From NCBI GenBank assembly GCA_037953745.1, contig JBAKBP010000203.1, forward strand, positions 62,001 to 126,000: a DNA stretch of 64,000 bases, read 5' to 3'. Below the pieces are notes generated by a model that did not search any database, had not been told where the DNA came from, and saw nothing but the letters and a program-made list of their open reading frames with translations. The translations under genes were made by a program, and so were the position numbers. Of this stretch, positions 52,748-64,000 are shown piece by piece (positions within the stretch are counted from its first letter, which is position 1; each line of letters begins with the position of its first letter). Source of the DNA: Lithodes maja (taxonomy: Eukaryota; Arthropoda; Malacostraca; Decapoda; Lithodidae).

Positions 52748-54151
52748 TATTATTATTATTGTTATTATTATATGAGATGCCGAAGTCTCCAACCAGGGTG
52801 CAGAAACACCAGCAAGATGAATCCACATAAAACATCCGGAGGCACTGGAAAGAGACTACGGCATCTTTAGGAAAAAACCCAAAAACATATATACTGTACT
52901 GTATATATACATATATTAAACACAGATAAAATGAATATTAAAATATTATGCAGTGGAGGATATCAAATATAAATATAAAACAATAAAATAGAATAAAATA
53001 AGTTTAAAAATTAGAATTAATGCTGCAAAAAAGCATTAACTATAGACTTAAAGATGGAGATATGAGCTGAATTGACTAGGTCATTTGGCAACTTATTCCA
53101 CAAGTCAACCATGGCCGGCACAAAACACTGTGAAAACTGTGTGGTAGAAAAATTAACACGGCTCATGGCAAGATCATTAAGGTTGCTTGTGAATCTAGTT
53201 GCACGAGCCCGGACATAGGGCCCTGGCAGAACCCCATGTAAGGGATGCTGAGGGTTGTTAAAAACTTTAAATAAAAGACTAAGGGCACCAACTTTACGTC
53301 GATGACACAGATCAAGAGACAAATGAGGTAGAATAAAACTGATAGAATTTAGTGACCTGTCAAGCAACTTGAGATGGCAGTCAGCTGCTGACGACCAGAC
53401 AGGTGAGCAGTACTCGAATTGTGGCAAAATAAAAGCATAAAAAGACTTGATAACTGTGGCGTCACAAGCAAACGTTTTATAACACTTGCGAAGCAGACCA
53501 ATTTTTTGGGGAAATGGAAGAGGAGAAAGAACGAATATGCTTTTCAAAAGTAAGTTTGGGATCCAGAGTAACTCCTAACAAACGCAGAGTATCCACATTC
53601 TCAATTTGCTCGCCAGAAACTTGTAGATAAGGATGGGGAGGATCCAAAGTATGAGATCTGCTGATGATAATGGAGTGTGTTTTACTAGCATTAAGTTTCA
53701 TACCCCAAAGTTCACACCATGATGTAATTTTGGCTAAGTCCCTATTCGGAGCAGTAGCAATTTTGTGTCGATCAATTGGTGATGGAATTGACGCATATAA
53801 AGTTGTATCATCGGCATAGGAGATTAGTTTATTTTCAAGCTCGGAACACAGGTCAGCAGTAAAAATAATAAAAAGCAAAGGCCCAAGGACACTGCCTTGT
53901 GGAACGCCAGAAACAACAGTAACAGAAGGGGAATGACACCCATCAATGACCACAGACTGAGATCTTTTTGTCAAAAAATCTTCAAAGATCCTTAAAAAAT
54001 TGCCACCAATACCGATGAGCTGTAACTTATACAGAAGTGCTTTATGGTTGACTAAGTCAAAAGCAGAACTAAAGTCAATAGCCACGACACGAGACTCATG
54101 TCCCTGGTCCAATGAAGATTGCAAGTCATTGCAAGCCATTATTAGCTGCAC
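52748..54151 (-). pseudogene. 5'-truncated LINE reverse transcriptase with one frameshift
   Basis: The minus-strand frame 54151-53477 starts within the RT (ESRVVAIDFSSAFDLVNH, first catalytic block). It continues with GVPQGSVLGPLLFIIF, then SYADDTTLYASI (catalytic box) and LLGVTLDPKLTFEKHI. A frameshift near 53520 moves the C-terminal part (LRKCYKTF, FILPQFEYCSPVWSSA, LWNKLPNDLV) to the frame ending at 53017. A 3' UTR and an (ATA/ATT)n tail follow, with the tail at 52748-52772. The 5' truncation is near 54150. Jockey/CR1-type by motif. Confidence 0.85.
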
Positions 54152-54369
54152 AGTAATTAAAAGATCGAAAACCCCATGTCCGTACTATTCCGAGATGGAG
54201 TAAATTAGGTTCAAATTATAATCCAAATATAGCCTGACTGAAATTTATGATCGGTAGGCAAAACATAAGGAAATACCTTCCACTAGCATTAGCTTTTAGT
54301 GGGTATAGTACTGTGTAGGAGTAACTTCCGAATAGGGCTAGCCATTCTCCCTATAAGAAGTTCATCGAG

Positions 54370-56132
54370 TGTGGCGACCCGGCAGTGTGTTAGAGGAACT
54401 AGAAGATGCTGTCTCTAGTTGTGTGTGAGAGGCAGTTCCCATTGGTGCCCAGACGAAGGAGGAAATACGAGTCGTACGTCGACCAGATTCCCTCTCTTGG
54501 ATATCACTTCTGTTCACTAACATACCCTAAGTGTCTCTGTGTTACTATGTTTTGGGGATTATTGTGAAGGTAATATAAAATATGTGAGTGTTCAATTTAA
54601 CTTTGTTTTAGAGGCCATCTCTGGACTCTCCTTGCCCAATTTGTTCGCGTAGTACGAGAACCTAACTTCGATCTGTGCTGTTGATTTACTTATGTATTTA
54701 TTGTGATCCAACCAATCTAGGTCGAGGTTAATATTACCTGTATTTTTAACTTGTATTAAAGAACCAATACTGTACGTAATACTTTTGAACGCTCACAGAT
54801 TTTATTCAGTTGTGTTATTATTGATTGAGTGTCCAAGTTCGAAATGGAGTGTGTAACAAGAGCAATTTTCCTTCCTTAATCTTAATCTCAAACTCATGGC
54901 AGTGCTACATCCATTTTATTTAAGAGATCACTTAGTGAATTAGTTCGCCCACTTCCAATGTAAAAACCCATTCCGTTGAGTTGAATTAATCTTTGTTCAA
55001 GGATATATTTTCCTATAATAGTTCTTGTGAGTAATTCGATCAATTATGATATACGGTTAATTATATGATTTCACTACCGAAGCTAGGAATTCCGATTGTA
55101 CATTCCTATAGTCATCAGCCTCTATTTTGGCTAATTATCAAACACTACATAGTTTTGTGTCTTAATTGTATTATATACTTTATCAACCTGTTTTCGGGTT
55201 ATTCTACGTCGCTACTTTGTTCTGCGTCTGTATCTTATTTTATAATTTACTAGCCCTCGTTTCGGCTATTCATCCGTCACTACATTGTTCTGTGTCTGAT
55301 TTATTTACAGTGGTTTGTTAATTTATTCAAACTCACTGCTTCTATAGCTATTATTCCGCTATAATCGTTTCACTATATATTTGGTGAATCTGAATTCCTT
55401 CTCGAGTGTGAATTTAGCTCATTTACGATTGAAGTTATTTTTCATATGTTGTGCGGGAAATTATTCACAATTTTTCTTATATGATTAAATTGTAAATTTA
55501 ATTCCCTTTCCAACAAGAGTAAAGTTAAATTCATATCCCGTGTTGTCGAATTAACATTGCACTAAATCAACTATTTATTTAGCTTGACCTCAGTCCGTTT
55601 GAACTTAACCGCACACCGCGGCACCTTTGAACACCGACCTAGCCGAGCAGCCTATTTGTATTTCGAGCCTCGCTTACTGTGTGTGTCTGAGTAGATGATC
55701 TCAGCTTCCCACATTTAATAACTATCACTCCTCTCGTTATACACTTGACCCATATATGTATTGTCATCATATTCTATGTGTGTATTTTCTATAATTGTAT
55801 ATTTCATGTTTGACGCTTTGTAAGTGACATAATAATTCATGAAGGAGTAAAATTTAGTTAACTCTTCCCCAATCACCTTGTTTAAACATTGGACTCACAC
55901 TCTGTAGTTGAGATCCATTTGATTATGATATGTACCTCTATGTTAATAATAATAAACTAGTGTAATTATCCTGTGTGTTTATTGTGTTTATAGTGTGATT
56001 GAGTAACCCAGAAAGACCATAATTAAGTGCTAGGTTTTGTTCCTGTCGGGCAGGATTTGGTTCTAAGCATTCTAAACAAGAAGCTTTATAGAACGAATAT
56101 ATAACCGAGTTGGATTACAACCTCGCATAACA
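54370..56132 (+). repeat. 5' LTR of a decayed Ty3/Gypsy element
   Basis: TGTGGCGACCCGG at the start and CCTCGCATAACA at the end, followed by C and TGGCGGTAGCGGTG. It is 1,763 bp, like the LTR at 973-4873. No second LTR is visible to the right: at 61427-61690 nothing resembles the start, so the 3' end is missing or replaced by the CR1 element. Confidence 0.6.
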
Positions 56133-56133
56133 C

Positions 56134-56148
56134 TGGCGGTAGCGGTGT
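56134..56148 (+). promoter_or_regulatory. Primer-binding site of the decayed Ty3/Gypsy element
   Basis: TGGCGGTAGCGGTGT, one base after the LTR end; matches the left-edge copy. Confidence 0.5.
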
Positions 56149-56215
56149 CTCGATACGGCATAACAGCTTTGTCTTTCTATATTGGTACTCAATCAACTTC
56201 AGCACAAAATTCATC

Positions 56216-56806
56216 ATGGCGGCAAATGCACTAGCTATTATTGTATTTAAAGCAGAGGATCATGACATAAATACGTACTTCGAGGTTGTCAAACCGGTCC
56301 TGGATATTACGTTCAGAGATGATGAACTTTCAAAGATTGACAAGGTCATGATGAAGCTAGGAAAGCATGCGGCCAAGGTATCAAGATATGTGCGTGACAC
56401 TCTTGGGATGACCTGGGCACAATTTGAAAACCACACCAAGTTAGCTATCAACCCATCACTAGGGTAAACGAAGCGGATCGCCCCTTTCATGCAGTTAAGT
56501 ATGCGGGAGACTTAGACGACACAATCAGTCGGTTGAATCAACTGGCCGTGACAGCATTCCCGGATGACACTACTGCTCAAAGAAAGAAGGTAGTCTTTAA
56601 AGCATGTTAAAAATACTACCCATAGCAGTAGTTGATCATTTTGCTATCACTGAACTCATGAACTATGAGGCAGATTTACCAGTACTTCGACGCATCTTGG
56701 CTTTGAGGAAGACCAAGGAACCTGAAAAGATTGCCGTCATCAGTCGAGCGACCACTCACCCGTCCACATTGCCTTCAAATAGCCCTGCGATGCCACACCC
56801 AAATTA
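56216..56806 (+). pseudogene. Gag of the decayed Ty3/Gypsy element
   Basis: ATG 56216 (TTCATCATGG) opens a frame similar to the left-edge Gag (YFEVVKPVLDITF, LGKHAAKV, MTWAQF, NPSLG). The frame breaks at 56464. Similarity continues in another frame (YAGDLDDTISRLNQLA) and again, after a second shift near 56608, as LPIAVVDHFAI and LRRILALRKTKEP. Two shifts make it a pseudogene. No zinc knuckle. Confidence 0.75.
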
Positions 56807-57099
56807 AAAAGTTGAGGAAAGGGCCAGAATTCGCCCCTCTGACTGGAAGCCCTGCACTTCCCAATGTTCACTTATCGCCCTGAGAAAATAATTTTCGGAA
56901 TTAACCAAGTGGAGGTCCAGGTTGCCCAAAATCTGGGCTCAGATTCCCTGGATTAAGCCCCGAGGCATGGCCACCATAAATGAAGACGGAACAGCAGGGA
57001 TTGCAGACAATGACGATGAAGAAAGAGTGGAAGGTACCGAAGTAATAGCAGATACTACAGAAATTCAGAAAGACCTGGATTTTTAATCTACCCCCGTCC

Positions 57100-57508
57100 A
57101 CAAATTGTCAAAATGTCGGGGGCTCAAGGTGGAACAGACACAGTGAAACTTCCCATCTATGAGAAACTCACTTTAAATGAAGTGAAAGTCTGACTTTTAA
57201 TCGACACAGGGTTTCCCGTTGATGTCTTTTCCTTCCTTTCTTCCAAAAGCATCAAAAATCTTTCCCCCCCCCCCCTCCCCAACCCTCTATTGTAGTTTTG
57301 ATAAATGCTAATGATGGCATTATCCCTAACTGTGGAGAGACAGTCCCTCTTTATGTTAGTACCCATATTTTTGATCACAGGACAAATAATTCTTTCATGA
57401 TATATAACGCCCAAGAGACTCAATACGATGGATATTTGGGTCTTGACTTACTTACCTCCCTGCAAGCTTCCATTGACTGTCACCAGAGATCTTTGAAGTT
57501 TGCCCCTT

Positions 57509-57560
<52 letters not shown>
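57100..57560 (+). pseudogene. Protease region of the decayed Ty3/Gypsy element
   Basis: LLIDTGFPVDVFSFLSS at about 57196-57246 contains the aspartic protease DTG, just after an in-frame stop. YDGYLGLDLLTSL near 57430 is the matching C-terminal hydrophobic loop. The two pieces are in different frames around a C-rich run (57266-57285). A run of about 45 A (57515-57559) interrupts the end. Confidence 0.7.
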
Positions 57561-58183
57561 AGAAAGTCACCAAGTCTAATGTCACTCCAACTGTTGAAAC
57601 ATTGCATAACATAAAAAAAGAAACTGAGATCAGTCAGGAAAAACAGAATCAGCCTACCATCTGTCTCATACAAACCACCCAAGCAGTCACTTCAAAAATA
57701 GTGACACTTCCCCCTCATCATGAACAATGGATACCTATCCTACCTACATTGCCTGGTGATTTAATAATGACCCCACACCTCCAAAGTCCTTTTGATAGAG
57801 ATTGCCTGACCACTCCAGCCCTTATTTCTACCAACTTACATTGCATTAAAATAGTTAATATCTCAGATCAATCTATCACATTACCTAAAGGGTTAACAAT
57901 CGGAAAACTTGAAACCTATGCTGAAGAACTATCCTTGCCACCAGATGATACCCCTCTTTTTCCTCTGCCTGACATTCCTTCCCAATTAACTCCTCAACAA
58001 CAAACTGACTTATGTGACTTGATGACTTTGTTTCAAGACATCTTCGCCACATCCAGCCGAGACGTCGGGAAAAATAACGTACTGCATCATCCTATACATT
58101 CCGTGGGACAACCTATAAAACAACCAATCTGAAGACAAAATCCAATTCAACGGCAAGAAGAAGAAAAACAGGTGAAAGACATG

Positions 58184-58782
58184 CTAGACACAGGAGTTGT
58201 ACAACACTCCACTAGTCCCTGGTTATCTCCAGTGGTCTATCTATCTATCTATATGCTCAGGCCCAATCCCCATTTTGGGGGTAGCCTAATCTCCAGTGGT
58301 ACTCGTCAGAAAAGAAGATGGATCCACCCATTTCTGTATAGATTACAGACAACTTAATGATGCAACCATCAAAGATGCTACCCCATTACCTCTTATTGAC
58401 GACTCTTTAGATTTCTTGCTAGGAGCTAAATGGTTCACCACTCTCGATTTGCAAGCCGGATATTAGCAAGTACCCGTATTTCCAGAACATCAACAGAAAA
58501 CGGCTTTTGCCACAAGCCACTAGACACAGGAGTTGTACAACACTCCACTAGTCCCTGGTTATCTCCAGTGGTACTCGTCAGAAAAGAAGATGGATCCACC
58601 CATTTCTGTATAGATTACAGACAACTTAATGATGTAACCATCAAAGATGCTACCCCATTACCTCTTATTGACGAGTCTTTAGATTTCTTGCGAGGAGCTA
58701 AATGGTTCACCACTCTCGATTTGCAAGCCGGATATTAGCAAGTACCCGTATTTCCAGAACATCAACAGAAAACGGCTTTTGC
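58184..58782 (+). repeat. 263-bp tandem duplication inside the RT region
   Basis: Copy 1 is 58184-58510 (263 bp plus a 64-bp insertion); copy 2 is 58520-58782. Both start CTAGACACAGGAGTTGT and end CGGCTTTTGC. Both carry the stop in TLDLQAGY, so that mutation predates the duplication. Confidence 0.92.
58237..58288 (-). mobile_element. 52-bp RTE-type LINE or SINE tail with 12-bp target duplication
   Basis: ATCTCCAGTGGT stands at 58225-58236 and 58289-58300. The insert reads (CTAT)n, then GCTCAGGCCCAATCCCC-TTTT-GGGGGTAGCC. The complement has the same layout as the RTE 3' end at 1120-1170: GGC(T/C)ACCCC, loop, GGGGAT, GGGC, then (ATAG)n. Confidence 0.85.
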
Positions 58783-61426
58783 AACCAGCCAGGGAAGACT
58801 ATACGAATTCACAGTACTGCCTTTTGGCCTATGCAATGGTCCAGCCACCTTTTCTAGACTAATGGAATCTGTCTTGCAAGGATTAACCTGGTAAACCTGC
58901 CTAGCCGATTTAGACGACATCATTGTGTTTGGCAAAACCTGGGCTGAACATATTCAAAGGCTCCGACAAGTATTTCAACGGAATCGAGAGGCTAAATTAA
59001 AACTCAAGCCTTCTAAATGAACTTTGGCTCAAAAAGAAGTTCAGTTCCTAGGCCACATAGTCTCAGAAGAAGGAATTGCACCAGATCCACACAAATTGCA
59101 CGCGATCAGTACCATAACTCCTCCCACCAATGTAAAAGGGGTAAGAGCATTTATTAACTTAGCATCATACTATCGACGATTCGTGAAAAACTTTGCTACC
59201 ATTGCCAAACCACTCCACGATTTAACCAAGAAGGACGAACCATTCTTATGGACAGACCAACGCCTGCAATCATTTAATTCATTGAAGGAACTTCTGGTAG
59301 CATCACCAATAGATTCTTTTCCAGATTATACCAAACCATTCCGTCTCTACACAGATGTTTCACAGTTTGGTATTAGAGCCATTCTAGGTCAAATAAGATA
59401 AGGTAAAGAACACATCATTGCATGTGCCAGCAGAACTCTTAATCCAGCTAAAGTAAACTATCCTGTAACCAAGAGAGAATGTTTGGGGATAATTTGGGTT
59501 CTCCAGCATTTTAAAGCTTATCTAGCTGGTGTCAAGGTCAACATTACTACTGATCACCACGCCCTCCATTGGCTACGTAAATCTGACACTAAAAATGCTC
59601 TGACTTTCAGATGGCGCGAATCGTTGGAAGAATTTGGCTTTGAAATCGCCTACAGGCCAGGGAAGCTACATACAAACGCTGATACCCTGTCCAGACTTCC
59701 GACTCAATCCATAACATCTACATCCAACCTTGATGATACTCAAACCATCTGAGCAATTCACCATAAGGACTCCACGGACCAAGATCATCAACAACTATTA
59801 CAACAATTTCAGAGGCAAGAAAAAACAGATTGGATGCCTAAGAGCATTTTTTCGCAATTGCAAAGACAAGGAGATCATTTGTAGACTCCAGATGGGAACA
59901 TTGTAATAACCCCAAGCATTGCCATACCTACGATGCAATTCATACATACTCACAACGGCATTCACTTGGCTCAAAGAAAACTGACTTCTACTTTTCAACA
60001 AGTATACTGGACTCCTTCCCCATACATCACGGCAAAAAGAATCACCGAAGCCTGCCATGCATGTGCTTTAAGCAAGGATCGTACTCGCACCGCCGGACCT
60101 GCAGGGAAACTAGTAGCCTCCAAGCCATGGCAATTATTAGCAGTTGATGTAATGGGACCCATGGAAGGCAGTAAAGGGTTAAAATATATTATCACTTTCG
60201 TAGACACATACTCCAAGTATGTAATTGCCTGTCCAGCAAAAGAACACTCAGCTTTAGCAGTAGCTGAAGCCATGATATAGCAAGTTTTTTCCTATTTTGG
60301 CCTACCAGAAGCCATTCACTCAGATAATGCTCCCGAGTTCACAGGTCATATATGGTCACAACTGTCCCAAATGTGTGGTTTCAAAATCAGCCACTCATCC
60401 CCTTATTCGCCTCAAGGGATCTCTGCATGCGAAAGAAGCCACCGTACCATTGCCAACCAAATAAGGACTCGCCTGCAGCAAATGAACATCACTGACTGGC
60501 CCAGTCAAGTTAAAATGCTACAATGGGGAATAAATACCTGCCCCCGAGAAGACGAAATTTCACCCCATGAACGAGTTTTTGGGGTACCACCCCTGCTCCT
60601 ACCCTTACATCACCTGTCTGTCCCATGTGAGCCCTCATCAAATTTTGATCAATCTTTAGTACACCTAAAGAACAGTCTTCGACAACTCCAATACATCCAA
60701 GATCTTCAACCTGACGAGACACAAAAAGTCAGTCCTCACCATGTCGGCGATCTAGTCATGGTTGCCCAACTTCCAGTACCATCCAAACTCAAGCAAAGAT
60801 ACAAGGGTCCTTTTGAAATTATCACTGTGCCAAACTGTTACCAGGTCACCATTAATTATTTTGGAGAGTCACGCACCTACCGAAATAGATATGTACGTAG
60901 GTTTCAGCCCATTGATGACAATATAACTATGCTTGCTGATCCAAAAGATAATGACACATTGCCTGCAATCAATAACCAAAATGTAGGCATCACAGAATCA
61001 TTGACACCTCTTCTCATTCCATCCATCACTCCTTCTCCACCGGTGATAAAACGACCTGTGCAACCACCTGTGCCGAATGTCAGAGACACAGCTGTAAACT
61101 GTTCACCCTTTCCCTCTCCTCCTCGCTCTAACCCCTATCGTACCAGCCTCTTTAACAGCCTACCTCCTCCTACTTGCATTGTCTCTGCTCCACCTAAACT
61201 TCCCTCTCAGACTAAACCTACTCTACCTCAACAACGTCCTACCTCTCTGTCCACAACCTCATCCAAAACAGATCTCCTAGTTTCACCCAGTACTCAACCT
61301 ACCACTCCAGAAATTTCTCGCATTCCATCTATAGAAAGAAATCAACAACCTTCTCCTTCTCCCTCCAATACTTCATCTGTTTCACCCAGTTCTCAACCTA
61401 CCAATCCAGTACCTTCTCCTACTTAA

Positions 61427-61690
61427 CAAAAAAATCAAACTTCACCTAAATCCCAAGTCCCTTCAAAACTTCATAAACCTTTTATTTAATAGTGACCCCT
61501 TCATCATTGACGATGTTGCCTATTAGTATAATAGTCTCCATTCAACACCCACGTCAGTCCTTTGAATCAACCGCCGCGGGGAAGAACCAGAGTCATCTTC
61601 ATAAGTGCAACGTTACTTCTCTTATGGTGTCGTCGTAGATCGGGTACCCACTACGAAAAAACTTCGTAAAAAATAAGAGAATAAGAAAGG
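61427..61690. other. Junction between the Gypsy pol and the CR1 element
   Basis: AT-rich, with no LTR start or polypurine tract seen. The boundary with the CR1 element lies near the A-rich stretch at 61660-61700, not resolved. Confidence 0.35.
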
Positions 61691-61737
61691 AAAAAAAATC
61701 TACTTTAACACTGTTATTCACAAGCTTCCCACACTCG

Positions 61738-61986
61738 GTGGATTTTCTTGCGTTGTGGCTTCTTACCGCCACTCGCCAAGCGCAACAATTCGTCCTTCTC
61801 TTCCCCGCGGGCCTACTGTCAACTCCATCGGACGATGGAGTTCATCTGAACCAGGTGGGAGCAGCACGTTTTGGGCGTCTTCTCAACGATGCGGTGAAGG
61901 ATTTTCGGAGAAGAAATCGACTCAGCACAGGACAACCAGGAAGGAGGACCGAAGACAGCGAGGACGGCAACCTACAAAGGAATTAA
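61738..61986 (+). pseudogene. CR1 ORF1 C-terminal remnant (GDSL/SGNH esterase end)
   Basis: DDGVHLNQVGAARFGRLLNDAV matches the last conserved block of SGNH (GDSL) esterases, where Asp and His of D-x-x-H are catalytic. Many CR1-type LINEs carry this esterase in ORF1. Only the last roughly 80 residues are present; the rest of ORF1 is missing, so the element is probably 5'-truncated here. The downstream ORF2 frame overlaps its end. Confidence 0.55.
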
Positions 61987-62084
61987 ATACTAATCCGTCA
62001 AGAACCGCGAATTTGGATAAATCTCCACCAACACGACCCAAATTCAAAACCGTCAGGGATAACGACCGAGGACCGAGGACAGCC

Positions 62085-64000
62085 ATGAATGTAAATGTAG
62101 ATCCGACCAGAACCAAAAATTCGATGAAAGAACGTAATGCGAGTTCTAAAACCGCAACTTTAAAGGTTTTCTATGCAAACGCTCGTAGCATACGCAATAA
62201 ATTTTCAGATTTAGAGGAACTAGTGTTTACAGAAAATTATGATGTGATTGGCATAACAGAATCTTGGCTCAATACAGAAGATAGAGACTTTTTAGCAGAG
62301 TATTCACTTCCCGGTTATGTAATGTTTGAGAACAGCCGAATAAATAAAAATGGAGGTGGCGTTTTATTTTATATCAAAGAAAGTCTTAACCCGACCCTCG
62401 TGTCAAAACCTCAAATTGTGAACGTCGACACATCTTTTGTGCTAATAAAGAATAATAAAGGTACAAAAATAATACTTGCGTTAATATACAGACCTCCAGC
62501 TCAATCAGTGCAAACTGACCGAGAAATTTACGAACAAATTGCAGATGTAAGTAACTCACAAGATACCGTAATTTTTGGCGACTTTAATTTACCTGTGACC
62601 AAGTGGGGCGATACTCTTACTTCACACTCCGGACATGACTTGTATACGAACTTGCAAGAGAGTTCGCTTTATCAATTTGTTCGAACGCCGACCCGTGGTA
62701 ATAACGTTCTTGACATTGTACTTGCAACAAAAGAAGAATTGATAGAGAATTTGAATGTTGGTGATGAATTCAGTAACAGCGACCATCGTACGATAACTTT
62801 CACTTTAAAGTTTACTAGTAACGAACCAAATAGTAGCATCGAAAAAGTCCCTAATTTCAAGAAAGCAAACTTCCATAAACTTAGAGCTATGTTTAAAGAA
62901 ACTGACTGGAGCTTTTTAATTAACAATAACGACATAAATACATCTTGGAAGTTATTCGAAACCACTTACCTAAAAGCAGTGCAAGACTGCATACCATCGA
63001 AAATACGGCGTCCAGGCCATAATAATAAGCCCAAATGGTGGAATAAAGATATTTCAAACTGCCTGCTTGCTAAAAAATTTGCTAATGATAGATTAAAATC
63101 CTCACAAAATGACGAAGAACGGGTGAAATTTGTAGAGCTACGACGCAAAGCCAAAAAGTTAATTAAGCAAAGTAAAAAGACCTTAGAGTTACATATTGCG
63201 AATCAAAGTAAAACAAACCCGAAAGAATTCTATAGTTATATCAGAAAGAAAAAAGTAGTTACTTCAACTGTTGGACCGTTAGTCGATGAAAAAGGAGAAT
63301 ACACCAAAGACGAAGTACAAATGAGTAATGCCCTCAATACCTTCTTTGCATCAGTTTTTACAACCGAAGACCTCAGTGATATCCCTACACCATCGCCGAT
63401 TCAGATTGATAATTCAGATGTTCTAAGCAATATCACCGTTACAGAGAGAGAAGTATTGAATTGTTTAGATAAACTCAAAGTAAATAAAACGCCAGGACCT
63501 GATACAATCTCGCCTAGAGTTCTAAAGGAAGCTAAGAATGAGCTCTCCAAACCACTGACATTACTATTCAATAAATCCTTGCAGTCTGGAACTATGCCTG
63601 ATCAGTGGAAGCTAGCCAACGTAACACCGATATTCAAAAAAGGCAGCAAATCTCTACCCAGTAACTATCGTCCAATTAGCTTAACCTCAGTTGTATGTAA
63701 AATGCTAGAAACGGTCATACGAGACAGACTCGTAAATCACTTAGAGGAAAATAACATACTTAAAGATACTCAACACGGCTTTCGTAAAAAACGTTCCTGT
63801 TTAACAAACCTCTTAGACTTCTTCCACGATATCCTCAACCTCTACGATGAGAGTAAAGCTGTAGATATTATATACCTTGATTTTCAAAAGGCCTTTGACA
63901 AAGTTCCCCACAAACGTTTACTGCTAAAACTAAAAGCGCATGGAATACAAGACGGTGTGTTGAAATGGATAGAAAATTGGCTCAACAACAGAAAGCAAAG
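62085..64000 (+). CDS. CR1-type LINE ORF2: endonuclease and reverse transcriptase (partial at right edge)
   Basis: Open from ATG 62085 to the end of the window (638 codons) and, in the same frame, some way upstream across the end of ORF1. AP-type endonuclease: ANARSIRNKFSDLEEL, GITESWLN (catalytic Glu), LIYRPP, FGDFNLP (Asp and Asn) and NSDHRTI (Asp-His) at about residues 28-240. RT begins with KTPGPDTISPRVLK and continues with QWKLANVTPIFKKG, NYRPISLTSV, HGFRKKRSCLTNLL and the first catalytic block IYLDFQKAFDKVPH. The ADD box is beyond the edge. It resembles the CR1 at 27540 (same RT blocks). No lesions in the visible part. Confidence 0.92.
   Translation, partial: MNVNVDPTRTKNSMKERNASSKTATLKVFYANARSIRNKFSDLEELVFTENYDVIGITESWLNTEDRDFLAEYSLPGYVMFENSRINKNGGGVLFYIKESLNPTLVSKPQIVNVDTSFVLIKNNKGTKIILALIYRPPAQSVQTDREIYEQIADVSNSQDTVIFGDFNLPVTKWGDTLTSHSGHDLYTNLQESSLYQFVRTPTRGNNVLDIVLATKEELIENLNVGDEFSNSDHRTITFTLKFTSNEPNSSIEKVPNFKKANFHKLRAMFKETDWSFLINNNDINTSWKLFETTYLKAVQDCIPSKIRRPGHNNKPKWWNKDISNCLLAKKFANDRLKSSQNDEERVKFVELRRKAKKLIKQSKKTLELHIANQSKTNPKEFYSYIRKKKVVTSTVGPLVDEKGEYTKDEVQMSNALNTFFASVFTTEDLSDIPTPSPIQIDNSDVLSNITVTEREVLNCLDKLKVNKTPGPDTISPRVLKEAKNELSKPLTLLFNKSLQSGTMPDQWKLANVTPIFKKGSKSLPSNYRPISLTSVVCKMLETVIRDRLVNHLEENNILKDTQHGFRKKRSCLTNLLDFFHDILNLYDESKAVDIIYLDFQKAFDKVPHKRLLLKLKAHGIQDGVLKWIENWLNNRKQ

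Larger units (their letters stand above)
57560..61426 (+). pseudogene. Pol of the decayed Ty3/Gypsy element: RT, RNase H, integrase
   Basis: Order is standard Gypsy: RT, RNase H, integrase. RT: FCIDYRQLND, TLDLQAGY followed by a stop, LPFGLCNGPATFSRL, then the catalytic DLDDIIVFGK near 58912. RNase H: YTDVSQFG, EIAYRPGKLHTNADTLSRL. Integrase finger: HTHNGIHLAQRK, then ACHACALSKDR. Catalytic core: LAVDVMGP, HSDNAPEF and SPQGISACERSH (usual NG..ER). A 351-residue open tail (60371-61426) has a GPFEI module and Pro/Ser-rich end. At least eight stops fall in the otherwise aligned frame, several as TAG or TGA at expected Trp or Cys codons. Also holds a 263-bp tandem duplication and a 52-bp insertion. 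Confidence 0.88.

Noticed and set aside
57500..58132. Frame beginning with a poly-Lys run
   Set aside because: The Lys run is a homopolymer A tract inside a decayed pol gene; only the part after it is real pol sequence.

Overview
This is a eukaryotic window, almost certainly from an animal. I favour an arthropod, most likely a decapod crustacean, because of the mix of RTE and CR1 LINEs, Penelope-like, piggyBac and hAT elements, TTAA-flanked MITEs, long TA tracts and GGCCTAGGCC-rich DNA. That assignment is inferred from style, not from a marker gene. I see no bacterial operon, rRNA gene, CRISPR array or convincing tRNA gene. Nearly everything is transposable-element (TE) DNA, and many elements are nested inside others.

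Left part (1-11.1 kb). A Ty3/Gypsy gag on the minus strand runs off the left edge. Its 1.8-kb LTR (973-4873) is split by a 5'-truncated RTE LINE (1120-3204) with an 11-bp target duplication. Then come a 312-bp tandem duplication, a 177-bp satellite and a long piggyBac transposase (7480-10354, minus) broken by one extra base.

Middle (11.1-29.6 kb). A LINE whose N-terminus carries a 2A ribosome-skipping motif sits in a TTAA element. It is itself split by a 9-kb LTR retrotransposon (13508-22465) and by a hAT element (22897-25101) full of tandem repeats. A 1,063-bp tandem duplication and a CR1 LINE follow.

29.6-35.6 kb holds MITEs, two tRNA-headed SINEs, LINE remnants, a hAT element and the only likely host gene. 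On the minus strand there is a transmembrane exon (33740-33870), and the start of a SEFIR domain as in IL-17 receptors (31018-31187). Both have good splice sites and matching phases.

35.6-44.4 kb. A second retrotransposon of the same superfamily lies inside a foldback MITE. Both copies place integrase before reverse transcriptase (Gmr1-like order). Each has several internal deletions that all keep the reading frame.

44.4-54.2 kb is a dense field of TTAA-flanked MITEs and foldbacks. It also holds a Penelope-like fragment whose GIY-YIG coding region has expanded into an 18-copy 40-bp minisatellite, a palindromic SINE array, a possible host terminal exon and a LINE remnant.

54.4-64 kb holds a decayed Ty3/Gypsy element of the same family as the one at the left edge, then a CR1-type LINE with an open ORF2 that runs off the right edge.
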